From positions 56,617,908 to 56,681,907 of the forward strand of contig OY821521.1 in NCBI GenBank assembly GCA_963682025.1: a DNA stretch of 64,000 nt. Reading direction: 5' to 3'. This document shows positions 22,330 through 34,516 of the stretch, one piece after another. Each line of letters opens with the position of its first letter. The first letter of the stretch is position 1. The DNA is from Cordilura impudica (Eukaryota > Arthropoda > Insecta > Diptera > Scathophagidae). The notes below the pieces were generated by a model that was not told the DNA's origin, searched no databases, and saw only the letters and a list, made by a program, of their open reading frames with translations. A program made the translations under genes and the position numbers.

Positions 22330-23655
22330 AATACTTTCTTTGAAATGCTACTTTTTTAAGAGCATGTACAGTTTGAGAACTAATACTTTTTTAGAACTGA
22401 TATTTTTTAAAGAAATGTACTTTTTAAAGAACAATTACGTTTTAAGAGAGGGCACATTATTATGAAAAAGTATATATATGTTTTTAATTTACATATATAG
22501 GAACAGGTACTCCTTCAAGTAAATTTAGTTTTTTAAGAAAAGGTACTGTTAACGAAGAAAAGTTAAAATGCTTGTGTTATGCTGGATAGACAAGAAGGCA
22601 ATGTCAAATTCAAATTTTATTACTTATATTTTAAGCTAACATAATCTAAAAGCGTATTTACAGTTATAAATTCATAGAAAGACAAAGAACAATTAATGTT
22701 TATAGACAAAAAGTAGTCGATTATATCGAATTTCGGTAGTTGTTTATGATGTATAAAAGGATTAATTCATGAGATTGATTAATATAACTTTAATTGATAT
22801 ACAATTTAAACAGCATGAAATAAATGTTCAAGATAATAAATATTTTAAGAAAATTGTGACCGTCCATGTACCTTTTTTAAAAAAAGTGCTTTTTAAAAAC
22901 GGTACTTTTTAAAAAAATATTAATATTTTAAGAAAAGGTTTTTTTAAAGAAAAATCAAGAAAAAATTAAGAAAAATCATTTTGAGAATATGTTCAATTAT
23001 GAAAGGGAACTTTTAAATTGGAGATTCTTTTTATGAAAAGGTAATAATTTAAGAAAAATACTTTTTAAAGAAAATGTACTTTTCAAAGAAAAGTTTTTTT
23101 TCACGAAAAGGTACTTTTTAAACAAACGTTATTTTTAAAGAAAATATACTTTTCTTTTTAAAAAAGTAATTTTATTAAGACATTCTTAAGAATGTGTACT
23201 TTTTAAGGACTAATACTTTTTTAGAACTGGTAGTAATATAAGAAATGTACTTTAAAAAAAATCGTTTTTAAGAAATGGTACATATTTAAGAAAAGATACT
23301 TTACTAAGAAAAATATTTCTTTTAATTTACTTTAACAAAAGGTACTTTTTCAATAAACTAAAAAAGCTTTCAAAGAAAATATACCTTTTTAAGAAAATGT
23401 ACTTATTACAAAAAAAGTTCTTTTGTAAGAAACGTACTTTTTTAAGAAAAGATACTCTTTTTAGAAAAGACACTTTTTAAGAAAAGGTACCTATTTAAGA
23501 AAATGTACTTTTTAAAAGAGGTACTAAAAAAGTAAATTTAAGGAAAATTTTATTTAAAAAATAAGTATTTTTTTAAGAAAAGGTACTTTGTTTTAAAGAA
23601 AATTTACTTTTGAATAAAATTTACTTTTTGAAAAAAAGGTATTTTTCAAGAAAAT
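22330..23655. repeat. Degenerate minisatellite, unit GTACTTTTTAAGAAAA
   Basis: About 1.3 kb built of imperfect units of 16-18 bp, with GGTACTTTTT and AAGAAAA as the recurring halves. It is interrupted in places by other AT-rich DNA. The array resumes at 25315-25505 after about 1.65 kb of inserted elements. Confidence 0.8.
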
Positions 23656-23659
23656 CTGT

Positions 23660-24365
23660 TTTTTTAACTCTTTCTTTTAACTCATACTCTCTGTCTGTAT
23701 GTCTGTCTACGGGGCAACCCCATTCTTCCCTATCTAATTGATCTGAAACTTGGCCCGTAGTCTGGTTGTGACCACAGATTAATACTGCGGTAGTCACGCA
23801 CAGTCACGCATAGTCGCCCACAGTCACGGAGTGATCTTAATGTCATTTCCTCTCATCCAATCGACCTGGTACTTGTCCATACACATGCCGTGAAAAACAG
23901 TTTAACTTTGACTTAGTCACGCACAGTCACGCATGGTCACGCACAGTCACGAAGAGATTTAAAAAGGATTTCCTTCATCCAATCAATCTGAAGCTTGGTC
24001 GATATACTTGCTGTAAGGAAAGATTAACTTCGACATAGTCACGCACAGTCACGCATAGTCACACACAGTCACGGAGTGATTTAAAACCCATTTCCCCTCA
24101 TACAATCATTCTGAAACTTGTTTGATAGACTTGCTGTGAAAATAGATTAATTTTGACATAACCACGCACAGTCACGGAGAGATTAAAACCTCAATTCCCC
24201 TCATCCGATCGATATGAAACTTTGTCCACGGACTTGTTGTGACCAAAGATTAATTTAAAAATAGTCACGCAACGTCACGCACAGTCATGGAGATTTTCAA
24301 AACTCATATGTATAAGGAAGAAAGAGTTTTAGTAAAAACTTTGTTTTTATGGGTTAAATTATTTG
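23660..24365 (+). repeat. Satellite-like GTCACGCACA block, longest copy
   Basis: Begins TTTTAACTCTTTCTTTTAAC and CTGTCTGTATGTCTGTCTAC, has about six units of roughly 115 bp with GTCACGCACAGTCACG words, and ends AAGAAAGAGTTTTAG then TTTTTATGGGTTAAATT. The outer words AACTCTTTCTT and AAGAAAGAGTT are inverted repeats of each other. They could be the termini of a mobile unit around the tandem array. Confidence 0.8.
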
Positions 24366-24371
24366 AGAAAA

Positions 24372-25291
24372 CTAGTAGATTCCAGTACTCGAAATTCGAG
24401 TGCAATTTCTACGTAGCTTTATTTTTCAACTTATATGGCGTTCACACTTAAGTGTTTAGCGAAGTGTTTAGTGTTTATGTGATAAACAAGTCAAATTGAG
24501 ATGTTTTCCCATACATGTTTTCGTTGGCTAAACATCTCAATTGAGATGTTTAAATCTTAAACACCTCAAAAAACGAAAATATGACAGAGTTGTATTTAAC
24601 TTTGCGCATGTTCAGTGCAATATTACTCATGTTTGCCAAGTTGGCATCCTTGTTTTTTTAACATTACTATTAAAGTGGAATTACAATCAAAAAAATACAA
24701 TACAAAAATGAAAATAACGCATCTATATTGATAATTTCATCATTAATATAATTTAAGTAGTTGGCCGCCAATTTAATGATATTATTTTTTTTATCAATTT
24801 TCAAAATTTTATAACTTTTCAATTGTTTTTTATTTTGGAAACAGCTGTTCAATTTGCTGAAATGTTTAACTTAAACACACTAAATCAAGTGTGAAGACTG
24901 TGTTTTGTTTTGCAAAACATGAGCTAAAACACCTCAAAATATCGTAGTGTGAACACCATATTAGCCAATTCACAAACTATGATTATTATTATTATGACAA
25001 ACTATGATTATTATTATTATTATTATTATGACTGAAAATAACAAACTCATTAACAAACACATTAACGAATTTAAGAAAACAAACTTGGCATATGTATAAT
25101 TTTATGTTTGTGTTAGTAGCAACTTTAGATGCAATTTACTCAAAACAAAGGAAAAAAATTTAAAAATCTGTAAATCTGCAAAACGGCTAAAAAGATACCT
25201 TTCAAATAAAATACGTTTGGTCAAAATCGGGATAAAACGGTAGAACAAAACATCGGTCACAAGAAATCGCCTAGCCTATTAATATTATTGA
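24372..25291 (-). mobile_element. Helitron copy carrying a MITE
   Basis: On the minus strand it starts TCAATAATATTAATAGGC after an A and ends with the ACTCGAATTTCGAGTACTG hairpin, AATCTA and CTAG before a T. Its body is split by the 527 bp element at 24434-24960. A short CTATGATTATTATTATTATGA duplication also lies inside (about 24977-25032). The whole piece lies within a minisatellite array. Confidence 0.8.
24434..24960. mobile_element. Harbinger-type MITE
   Basis: Terminal inverted repeats TATGGCGTTCACACT and, on the opposite strand, TATGGTGTTCACACT (one mismatch in 15). They are flanked by TTA on both sides (24431-24433 and 24961-24963). Removing it restores the Helitron phrase CAACTTAGCCAATTC. 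A 3-bp TWA target duplication is the mark of PIF/Harbinger elements. No transposase inside. Confidence 0.75.
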
Positions 25292-25314
25292 TATATTATT
25301 TACGTAGAAGTATC

Positions 25315-25505
25315 ATTTAAGGAAAGGACTTTTTTAAGAAAAGTTACGTTTTCAAGAAGATATTTTTTAAAAAAGAATAAGAAAATTTACTTTTTTATTA
25401 AAATGTACTTTTTAAGAGAAATTACTTTGTTAAGATCAGTAGAAAATTTACTTTTTTAAGAAAGTATTTTTTTAAAAAGGTTATTTTTAAAGAAAATGTA
25501 GAGAA
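25315..25505. repeat. Continuation of the 17-bp minisatellite
   Basis: Same units as 22330-23655, with TTTTTTAAGAAAA and GTACTTTTTAAG words. It marks the right side of the array broken by the satellite block and Helitron. Confidence 0.7.
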
Positions 25506-25613
25506 AGCTAAAATTTTGGGAAAAAACAGCTTGTTCATACTATATCTCGTATAAAAATGAAAAAAAAAAAAAATGAAAATGAAAAAAAAAAACAAGGAAA
25601 ACTTTTAGATTCA

Positions 25614-25850
25614 ACTACCTGAATATAGAAAATAAACAATTGCGAGTAACATTTTTTTAAATGTATTGCCTGCTGATATGAAAAAGTTCATACAGTATGC
25701 CCTTTCTATATGGGGAAAAGGTCAAAAATTTTACCACGACCATATTTAGTAAAGTCGTTTATATTTCACAAGAATATATATAAACCAATTTTGAGACAAA
25801 TCGGTGTAATATTTTTGTTGTTGGTAGACTGACGGACATTGTTAAAACAA
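25614..25850 (+). repeat. Internally deleted DINE-like fragment
   Basis: Contains the GATATGAAAAAGTTCATA block, the ACCATATTTAGTAAAGTC block and GACGGACATTGTTAAA, but lacks both family ends and most of the 3' half. Diverged. Confidence 0.6.
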
Positions 25851-25942
25851 CTCAGGGGGGTTATTATATAATTCGATTCGAAAGAAAAACCATTCGAGAA
25901 GAATTTCCGTTTCCGTGTCAAAGAGTTGTATTTATGTATAAA

Positions 25943-26762
25943 TGGGTAAAAACCAAGGTTCAGAAAATACACACACGAAACACACAATGTTCTGTTCAAA
26001 AGCAGCCAACACATATCTTTATTTTCATATCAATTATGTGCGTTTCTAAATTTTCTACGGTGCCCAACACAACCACGACTGTGTTCGTTTTAATATTTCG
26101 TTATTTACACGAACATTTTTGTATCACATACTTTTTGTTTCAATCACACATAAAGCACACATTTTTGACTGTTGCTTTATTTGAAGTTTTTGTTCTGGTA
26201 CGTGTAATGAAAAAAAACACAGAACATGTACAATAAACAGGTTCGAGTTCAGTTATATTTTAAGTCGTGTTGTGGCTCGTGTAGTAAGAAAAAACACAAC
26301 ATGTACAATAAACAGGTTCGAGTTCAGTTATATTTTAAGTCGTGTTTAAAATATAACTGAACTCGAACCTGTTTATTGTACATGTTGTGTTTTTTCTCAC
26401 TACACGAGCCACAACACGACTTAAAATATAACTGAACTCGAACCTGTTTATTGTATATGTTCTGTGTTTTTTTTTCAGTACACTTACCAGAACATGAACT
26501 TCAAATAAAGCAACACTCAAAAATGTGTGCTTTATGTGTGATTGAAACAAAAAGTATGTGATACAAAAATGTTCGTGTAAATAACGAAATATTAAAACGA
26601 ACACAGTCATGGTTGTGTTGGGCACCGAAGAAAATTTAAAAACAAACATAATTGGTATGAAAATAAAAATATGTGTGTGTTGGTCTAAGTTATGTTTGTT
26701 TACATATATGTACGAGTTTTTTATTCAGTGTGTGTTTTTTTCTGAACTCTGGTAAAAACAAG
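25943..26762. repeat. 820 bp near-perfect palindrome
   Basis: Two arms of about 400 bp (25943-26340 and 26346-26762) are inverted copies of each other. The centre is at CAGTTATATTTTA, nine bases, TAAAATATAACTG. A unit of about 77 bp with AACAGGTTCGAGTTCAG is duplicated next to the centre on each side. Long reading frames occur on both strands only because the arms mirror each other. A foldback-type mobile element is likely. The target duplication was not identified. Confidence 0.85.
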
Positions 26763-26769
26763 TGATGCC

Positions 26770-27825
26770 AAATTTTTTGCCGGTTAAAAATTTTGAAGCA
26801 TTTTGATTTTGACGTCAATGTTGTCAGCACTTTTGCTTAAACGTCAAAATTAAAAACAAAAAAATATAAAGAATAATGGAAAGCGCTCATTTTAAAGTTT
26901 ATTATTTACTTTTTTATTAATTATTTAATTATTTTTTTTTATTATTATTTAAATATTTAATTTATTTTTTAATGTATATTATTTTGTTATTTAAAAGTTT
27001 AAAATAAAAAAATTCATTTAGTGAATTCAAACAACTTTTCAGGATCTAATCTATTTCAGACATAACTTTTTTATTTTGTAGAAGACTGTCTTTTTGACTT
27101 CGTCTATTTTTGTTTGTTTTTTTTTTTGTTTGTAATTCATGTTTCTTTATTGAATCTTCACATAGGTTTGTGAACTAACAATAAGTTATTCAAATCTTAA
27201 ACTTAAAATTAAATCCAGCCAGTTCCAGGCATTTTGTCATTCAGTGCCTGTCGTGGCGACAATTGTTTTTTTTTTTTAATTTTTGATTTTTGACATAGAT
27301 ATTTTCAGACAATCAATTATTTAATTGCATGATCGTACATTAATTTACAAATAAGGGGAGTATAATAAAAACTTGGTTTTTAAGGCTGGTTTTTTACTCC
27401 CTTTATTTTAATGCATCAGAAAGTGGTTTTCGGCAAATCATAAGGTTTTTGATGTATTAAAAGCAAAAACATTTGATCTTGGGCTTGCCTAATTTCTAGG
27501 TCAATTATAATATTTTTTTTAATATCAGACTTGTTTTTTATAACAAATATTTGCAACTATTTTCTAATTGTGCAACCATTCTTTGGTTTTTAAATTATAT
27601 TGAAAAAGAAAATTACCAATCTGATCATGAGAAATTTTTTTAAGAAGCAATTCTGAGTATTATATTTCACAGAATCTTTTTGGGAAAATAATGTAACGAT
27701 TTTTAATAAAGCGGTTCCAGTAACTATTATAATACGGTTGCTATTACACAAGATCAATAAAGAGAATAAATTATTTTGATGGTCACTTACCTCTCGGGAA
27801 GTAAAGGTACAACATGAACATTAGG
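26770..27825. other. Intronic DNA, no recognisable feature
   Basis: AT-rich, with several T runs. No reading frame or repeat shared with other parts of the window was noticed. Confidence 0.5.
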
Positions 27826-27829
27826 CGTG

Positions 27830-28245
27830 GTAGAGAAGAAGAAAGTATATATTTAAAAAATTCATAACTACACTGTAGTTATTCTTAATCGGACCGGTTT
27901 CTGGCATATCAGCCTTCATCAGCGATTTATTGAACATTGTGATAATTGTTATGATGAATAGATTGTTTCTATATGAAAATTTTTCTATTCAGGGCGGCCG
28001 TGAGGTTTGAACCTGCACTTTTTGGTCAGCGCTTTAACACATTCAAATAAAGTCAGGCCTACGAGCAGCATAGTTAGAATAAGTTTTCATACTATACAGC
28101 TTTTACTTCGTATTAATTTCAGAAGATACAACTCTGTCCAAACAAACAATCGCAATTTGGAATTTTTTAATATTTTTACATTTATACTTCTAATTTCCAC
28201 TATTCTCAGTTTCGTAAGAGTTGCCGTATTTTTTCTTTAATTGAT
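27830..28245 (-). repeat. Penelope-type terminal-repeat fragment (PL1)
   Basis: Inverted relative of 41040-41510, sharing the ACCGGTTTCTGGCAT and CAGCCTTCATCAGCG block, the GGGCGGCCGTGAGGTTTGAAC block and the AGAAGATACAACTCTGTCCAAAC block. The GCTGATGAAGGCTGA...GAAACCGGTC text is typical of the terminal repeats of Penelope-like retroelements. No reverse transcriptase is present, so the family name is an inference. Confidence 0.55.
27887..27927 (-). ncRNA. Hammerhead-ribozyme-like motif, copy 1
   Basis: Minus strand reads AATCG, CTGATGA, AGGC-TGATAT-GCCA, GAAAC-CG-GTC, CGATT. Helix I is AATCG with CGATT, helix II is GGC with GCC, and helix III is the very short AC/GT around CG, followed by the GTC cleavage triplet. 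The invariant CUGAUGA and GAA cores are intact. The pair next to the core in helix II is A against A rather than G-C, which may weaken activity. Confidence 0.5.
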
Positions 28246-28259
28246 ACATGTGCGTAGTC

Positions 28260-29290
28260 TAAGATATGAGGTTTGATGTCTTAAATGCGGTCCTGACTTT
28301 TTAGCTCGATCCGATGGTGCCTTTTGGTGCCTAGTGGGGCCCAAATTACCCGAAATGGGTTTATATGGGGAAAATATGACTTTTTTGAGATTTTAAGAAA
28401 ATTTCGTTCTGCAGTTGAATTTACCGACAGGCTGTTATATGAATCGATTTCACTATTAAATTATCTTTTCAAAAAGCGACATAACTTCAAAATCGAATAA
28501 AAACTCACCAAGAAATAGCAAATGCCCCAAACCACTTTCGTGCCAATAACACTAGATCGTTAAATTTGAAGGACTTTTTTTTTGCAACTGCAAGAAATTA
28601 ATTAAAGTCATAATTGTTTTATTATCACGTTGTTAACCTATTTCGCAATGAGACCAAAGATGGAACATTTTTTAAATAAAATTTTGGAAACTCCTTTTTT
28701 GAGTTTTAAAAAATTTTCTTAAACAAAATTGCAAAAAATGGATTTGGCACTTTAAGGTTTTGTTGAATATATACTAGAGATTAAATGTGTGAATTTGTAG
28801 GTAAATTCCTCTGCCAGAATTTTTTTTAAAGGATTTTTTTTGAGGATTTCGAGAAAAATTATATTTTTGTGAATTATTCAGTAAATGTACTCTTTCTAAA
28901 TACTTTGTATCAAAAATTTATCAATTTTCTACTTTTAAATGTAATATTTTATCTCAATAGCCTACGGTTTCGCAAAAAAAATAATATGACCCCATTAACC
29001 CCTTTAGACTTGGGGTCACATATGAAAAGAGAATTCATTAAAAAATTCAAATATTTTGTAAGTGCTGTTGAATTTTTAAAAGCATTACTAAAAATATTAC
29101 AACCAAATGTATAGATCTTCCGTTGCCAAAATTTCGGATAAATCAGAGACGTCAACCCATTATTTCCCATGGCCAGCTTTGGATTTTATACCATTTTTAA
29201 GTAAAGATTACCGAAAATGAATACTTTGGACCTCACTAGGCACCTTCGTATCGAGCTAAACTAGATGAAGCCCTTATTATTGGTTGAGAA
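28260..29290 (+). repeat. Repeat family GP1 (GACCCCATTAACCC repeat)
   Basis: About 1 kb with the landmarks GAAAATATGAC, GCAAATGCCCCAAACCAC, CTCTGCCAGAATTTTTTTT, TGTACTCTTTCTAAATA and ATATGACCCCATTAACCCC. It is repeated at 32505-33490 and 46150-47760 and inverted at 47780-48595. There is no open frame common to the copies, so I treat it as a non-autonomous element. Origin unknown. Confidence 0.7.
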
Positions 29291-29829
29291 ATAAAATTCA
29301 CTTAAAAACTTAAATTATTTAATGCATACAATCAAATCCGCTTTATCTATTTTAGGGATTTTTTAACCATATATATAAAATATTTTGGTCAGCGTAACCA
29401 ATACTAATGAGTAACCAATACCAATTAATTTTATTTCTGGTTAACACTACCCGCATACGTTTTGTATTTTTGATGTAATGGATGCACTTCTTACGTGTTT
29501 GAAGGATAAGAAATTTAAATATCTTTGGTAAAGTTAACAAAAAGGGCAGTTTTGTAAGAAATGTTTATTAATTTTATAAATAAAATATTACCTATATAAT
29601 AATACGTGAAGATAAATTTTTAGTTCCCTTTTTAAGCAATATGCGGGCACGGCGTAGTGTGAAAATTGGCACAGTTATAGTCGATATGGAGGAAATGCTG
29701 AGAATGATAAAATTTATGTTTAATCTGTTTTAAAAATATATTAAATTAAATAAAATAAAATACTTATAATAATGCGTTACACCCTGTTAATGTGAATGAT
29801 TTAAATTATATATTAGACGCTCTGTGTTG
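29291..29829. other. Intronic DNA, no recognisable feature
   Basis: AT-rich. Two short opposite-strand frames have no recognisable similarity. Confidence 0.5.
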
Positions 29830-29992
29830 AATTGCGAATTGCTAAAATTGATTAACATACCTTTAGGCTCATTTAAATATCCATAAATTTTTTATATATA
29901 CAGATTAAGAAAATTTTGGAAGACAAAAATTGAATGAAAAAATAATATTTCCTAGAATTTGCACTCGAATTTCGAGTGCTGGGCTATACTAG
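29830..29992 (+). mobile_element. Helitron 3' fragment
   Basis: Contains CCTAGAATTTGCACTCGAATTTCGAGTGCTG (given here only as the hairpin region 29951-29981) and ends in CTAG before T. The 5' part is missing. Confidence 0.6.
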
Positions 29993-30164
29993 TATATATA
30001 AAAAGTTGATGATTAGAAATTAGACTTTAAGTAGTTTAATTGGAGTAGTTCAACACTTAAACTACAAACTCTTTAGAAATGCATACATTGCATGAAAAAT
30101 ATTTTCTATATATTCGGGTAGTGATAACAAATAATTAAATTAATTTCAATAATGGTTATTGGTA

Positions 30165-30417
30165 ATTAAAAAAAAAAAATTCATTTTTATTACAAACACA
30201 TTAACAAATTTAATACACACACATAGCATTGTATAATTTTATGTATGTGTTAGTAGCAACTTTAAATGCAATTTACTCAAAATGAAGGAAAAAATTTAAA
30301 AATCTGTAAATCTGCAAAAGAAATACCTTTCAAATAATGTGCGTTTGGTCAAAATCGGGATAAAACGGTAGAACAAAACATCGGTCACAAGAAATCGCCT
30401 AGCCTATTAATATTATA
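30165..30417 (-). mobile_element. Helitron fragment lacking the hairpin end
   Basis: Has the ACAAACACATTAACAAATTT block, the TATGTGTTAGTAGCAACTTT block and the CATCGGTCACAAGAAATCGCC block, and ends at ATTATAGA before T. The hairpin end is absent. Confidence 0.7.
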
Positions 30418-30731
30418 GATTACCATAACGGTTATCATTTCTCGTCGTCATTTCTCTTATAACTGTAACGTCCCTGCATACAATATATATTTACATAAAA
30501 GTATTGGAACAAATTAAAACTAAAATTTTATTAACAAAAAATATCAAAATATTTACAATAATACAATTTAAGGTAAAAATATAGGAAAAACCTTTGAATT
30601 TTTAGGAATTTTTTTACATTATACAACTTTACAACTTTTTTTGTAGAAAATTATATTAATAAGCTTGGAATTAAATATAAATTCGGATTTTGTTGTTTTC
30701 ATTTATTTCAAGAGAAAACAAAGTTCCACTC

Positions 30732-31079
30732 GAAATTCGAGTGCAATTTCTAAGCAGCTTTATTTTTCAACTTAGCCAATTCACAAAGCAACACTTTTAT
30801 GGTATATTATTATTGTGAATGAAGATAACAAACTCATTAACAAACACATTAACAAATTTAATAAAATATACAAAACATATGTATAATTTTATGTATGTGT
30901 TAATAGCAACTTTAAATGCAATTTACTCAAAATAAAGGAAAACATTTAAGAATCTATAAATCTGGTGAACGGCTAAAGAGAAATACCTTTCAAATAATAT
31001 ACGTTTGGCAAAAATTGGGATAAAACGGTAGACTAAAACATCGGCCACAAGAAATCGCCTAGGCCAGTAATATTATAGA
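30732..31079 (-). mobile_element. Helitron copy
   Basis: Has the CACTCGAAATTCGAGTGC hairpin at the left and TATTATAGA before T at the right. The terminal CTAG is lost. Otherwise it is like 35910-36286. Confidence 0.75.
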
Positions 31080-31286
31080 TATTTTATTTAAAAATTATTT
31101 TCAAAAAATAAAAAAATATGTTCAAAAAATTCCCCATTCTGAGACATTCTATCAATAGAAATATGATAAATAATACAAAAAATTATATTAATTTGAATTA
31201 AATATAAATTCGGGTATTGTTGGTTTTATTTATATCAAGATAAAACAAAATTCCGTAACAATATTATATATTTTATATAACAATTA

Positions 31287-31319
<33 letters not shown>

Positions 31320-32205
31320 AAAAAAAATGTCATATTAAAAAATTCCCCATTCTGAGACCTGCTATCAATAGAAATATGGTAAAGAATACAAAAATTCTTT
31401 GGCATTTTGAAAGGAAAATTGCCAAAAACGTTAGATACCATTTTATGTCTATATTTTCTAAAAATCCAAGTTTTCCTCATTCATATGCTTCTCCATTTTG
31501 AAATATTTAAAAACTTGTAACCAACACCTTTTAGTTAAGGGGAAAATTTTCAGAACTGTTTTTCATTACTGAAAAAACAAAATGAAATGTGTGGTTCGGT
31601 GGACATACAAAAAAAAAAAAAATTTAAAAAAGAGTAGAAGAAAAGTGCAATCGAAAAGTGTTGCTTTATAAAAACTTTCGTTGGTTGAATGCCTTTTTAT
31701 TTGTAACAAAATTGCAGCTTGTGTTGTTCATACAAACAGAGAAAAAAAAACTGTAGTTTCTGTTTGTCTTCTATAAAGAGATGCTTGAGGTTATAATTTA
31801 ACTGAAACAACACTTGTTTGTACTCATGTGTGTATACAAACTAAAGCACACACTAACACACACCGACATCGTGAACAATGAAAGTATAACATTTTAAAAG
31901 AGATATGAACAACAAGGGGCACCAACAATTGAAACAGCAACACAAATATTTTTATAAAAAGGACCTTAGAGAAAAAGTCTTATACTCTAATTTATGGCAT
32001 TGGGTGCTTAAACTTGTTGAATTTTGTGTTTGATATTTATTTATGGAACTTTCTGTTTTCAGTTCTGCTTAATTGTATCGAGAATTATTTACACTATTTC
32101 CAGATATAGTTCATAGTTGGTTACATCTTTCAACGTTGGCTAAAAATGTAAGTGTAAATGCATTTCAGCAATAAAAGTAAATCTTAATTCTACACCTTCT
32201 CCAAT
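31080..32205. other. Intronic DNA, no recognisable feature
   Basis: AT-rich. An AAATTCCCCATTCTGAGAC phrase occurs twice (about 31128 and 31338), suggesting a local duplication of about 210 bp (31110-31200 and 31320-31390). Confidence 0.5.
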
Positions 32206-32400
32206 TGTATTGTAGAAAATATCAATTGTTTTTCAGAAAGCCTCAATTGAATTTCAGAAAGAATCAATTGCATTTCAGTAAACATCAATAGAATTTCAGA
32301 AAGTATAAATTGTGTTTCAGAAAATATCAAATGTATTTCAGAAACTGTCAAATGTATTTCAAACATTATCAAATAGGTTTCAGAAAATATTTTTATATGA
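32206..32400. repeat. 24-bp minisatellite
   Basis: About eight imperfect units of roughly 24 bp, each with ATTTCAGAAA and TATCAA. On the minus strand the unit length keeps frame and gives an eight-residue repeat like LSEIQLIF. I see no start context or conserved neighbour and regard it as non-coding. Confidence 0.8.
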
Positions 32401-32504
32401 GAAAAGTTCAAAAAATGGATCGTTGTATAAACCAAATTTGAAAATAGTCGATGCAATAATTTGTTGGTTTTTTTGTCCATTTAAAAGAGGATCGAGAATC
32501 AACT

Positions 32505-33490
32505 TTGTATGGGGGTTGCTCTTCATTGTATGGAGGAAAAAAAAAGTGTTCAAACTCTTGGTCGCGCCCCCTAGAAATATGCGAATGGCCAAAAAAATGA
32601 GAAATACAAATTTTTGGGCTAATCAAAAAACATTTAGAGGTGGCTCAACGCGATTGAAAATTTCAAGGGTGTTTATTTGGGGAAAATATGCCTTTTTTCA
32701 GATTATACGAAAATTTCGTTCTACACTTTCACTTTTCCGACAAGTTGTTATATAAATGATCAGTATTAAATTATCTTTTCAAAAACCTACAAAACTTCAA
32801 AATCGAGTAAAAACTCGCAAGGAAATAGCAAATGCCCCAGACCACTTTTGTGCCAAAAAAAAAAAAAAAAACTAGATCATGAAATTTGATGGTATTTTTT
32901 TTCAACTTTAAGAAATTGATTAAAGCCATAACTTTTTTTTTGGTCTCTATACTTATAAGTACTCAGATATGAAGTATTGTTTTAACCTGTTACGCATTGA
33001 GACCGAATTAGGAAATTTTCTTGATAAAATTTTTAAAACTCCTTTTTCAAGTTTTAAAAAATATTCTTTAACAAAATTTAAAAAAATGGATCGGGCACTT
33101 TAAGGTTTTGTTAAATACATCGTACAGATTAACGGTGTGTATTTTTAAGTAAATCCCTATGCCAGAAGTTTTTTGACAAGGATTTTATTTTTGCGGATTT
33201 CGAGAAAAATGGGATTTTTGTAAAATATTCTGTAAATGTACTCTTTCTAAATATTTTGTATCAAAAATTCATCACTTTTATAATTTCAAATGCTATATTT
33301 TATATTAATAGCCTAGGGCTTCGAAAAAAAATAATATGACCCCATTAACCCTTTTGGAATTGGGGTCACATATGACCCCAAGCTAATAAAAGAGAATTTA
33401 TTCAAAAAATTCAAATATTTTGTAAGTGCTGTTGAAATTTTAGATGCGACGCTTAAAATAGTGCTATGGTGCCCACTATTTTTCTTCAAC
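32505..33490 (+). repeat. GP1 repeat, second copy
   Basis: Full-looking left end (TTGCTCTTCATTGTATGGAG, then CCCCTAGAAATATGCGAATG) followed by the same landmarks as at 28260-29290, down to GGGGTCACATATGACCCC. Confidence 0.7.
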
Positions 33491-33529
33491 AGATCTGCTT
33501 TTAGAGTATAAAAGCAATTATGATCGACC

Positions 33530-33725
33530 GAAATATATTACTCTTTTGTTATTATAATATAAACAATATGAGAATAGAGAAAATTAGAAGTATAAATGCC
33601 TAAATAATCTGGGGATGCAAAAAAAAAAAAAATAACGATTGGTATGTTTGTTAGTATTGTATCTTCTGAGATTAATACGAAGTGAAATTTATATGGTATA
33701 AAACTAATTCTTAAACACACTTCAC
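33530..33725 (+). repeat. PL1 fragment without hammerhead motif
   Basis: Shares ATTAGAAGTATAAATGC, ATAACGATTG and TTGTATCTTCTGAGATTAAT with 41070-41180. It ends before the CTGATGA region. Confidence 0.6.
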
Positions 33726-34330
33726 ACTGGGCTGAATCGCCAAATAATTGGCATAAAGTCGAAAATTTTTTTCACGATGTACCATCATTGAATGAATTTT
33801 TCATCTTAAGTAACCCATAGAGAAATTTTCAGCTGAACATATTCGCCGAACATTTTAACTCTCTAAACGCCAGTTTTAAGGGACTTTTTTAGTATATATT
33901 CAAAAATAGGTCTTAAATAACAAAGAAAACGGGCCAACAGAGTGTTAAAATGTTCTAAAAAAAATCCTCATGAAATTTCATTGAAGACGTCCGACCTCAG
34001 AATTAAGCTCAGAAGAACGTTTTTGTGTCTTATATTGTACAGTGGTTGCCAAAAAATTAAAATTTTAAACGGCTATAAAACTTGACTGTACGTACCCACT
34101 CGGCCCAAAATTCTTTGGTGGTCTTGCTATACTAACATAAAACATTCATCTGGCATAGGATTCGGCAACTCCCAAAAATACTGTTCTATAGGGTTTTTTA
34201 TGTTAGTAGCCATGGTAAGTGGGCGTGTCACCTCTAATAAAAAGTAATTATTCAATTTGATATACCTACATTGAGTACTATAAATGAGACAGTTTGTAAA
34301 TTTGCCTAAGGTCATTTATTTTTAACTAGC
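33726..34330. other. Intronic DNA, no recognisable feature
   Basis: No repeat or motif recognised. The short minus-strand frame 34127-34315 has no recognisable similarity. Confidence 0.5.
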
Positions 34331-34516
34331 AGATTCCAGCGCTCGAAATCCGAGTGCAACTCCTAGGCAGCTTTATATTTCATCTTAGCCAATTCACAAA
34401 CCAACACTTTTATGGTTTATTATTATTGTGAATGAAGAAAACAAACTCATGTACAAACACATTAACAAATTTAATAAAACACACATAGCATATGTATAAT
34501 TTTATGTATGTGTTAT
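34331..34516 (-). mobile_element. Helitron 3' half, truncated by a MITE
   Basis: Begins CTAGCAGATTCCAGCGCTCG and runs to ATTTTATGTATGTGTTA, where the family text breaks off at the terminus of the element at 34517. The missing half does not reappear after 35232. Confidence 0.75.

Noticed and set aside
26335..26649. Frames on both strands of the 26 kb palindrome that look related to each other
   Set aside because: Mirror translations of the two inverted arms. No start context, splice sites or recognisable domain.
32190..32480. Minus-strand frame with an eight-residue repeat
   Set aside because: Generated by the 24-bp minisatellite. There is no conserved context.
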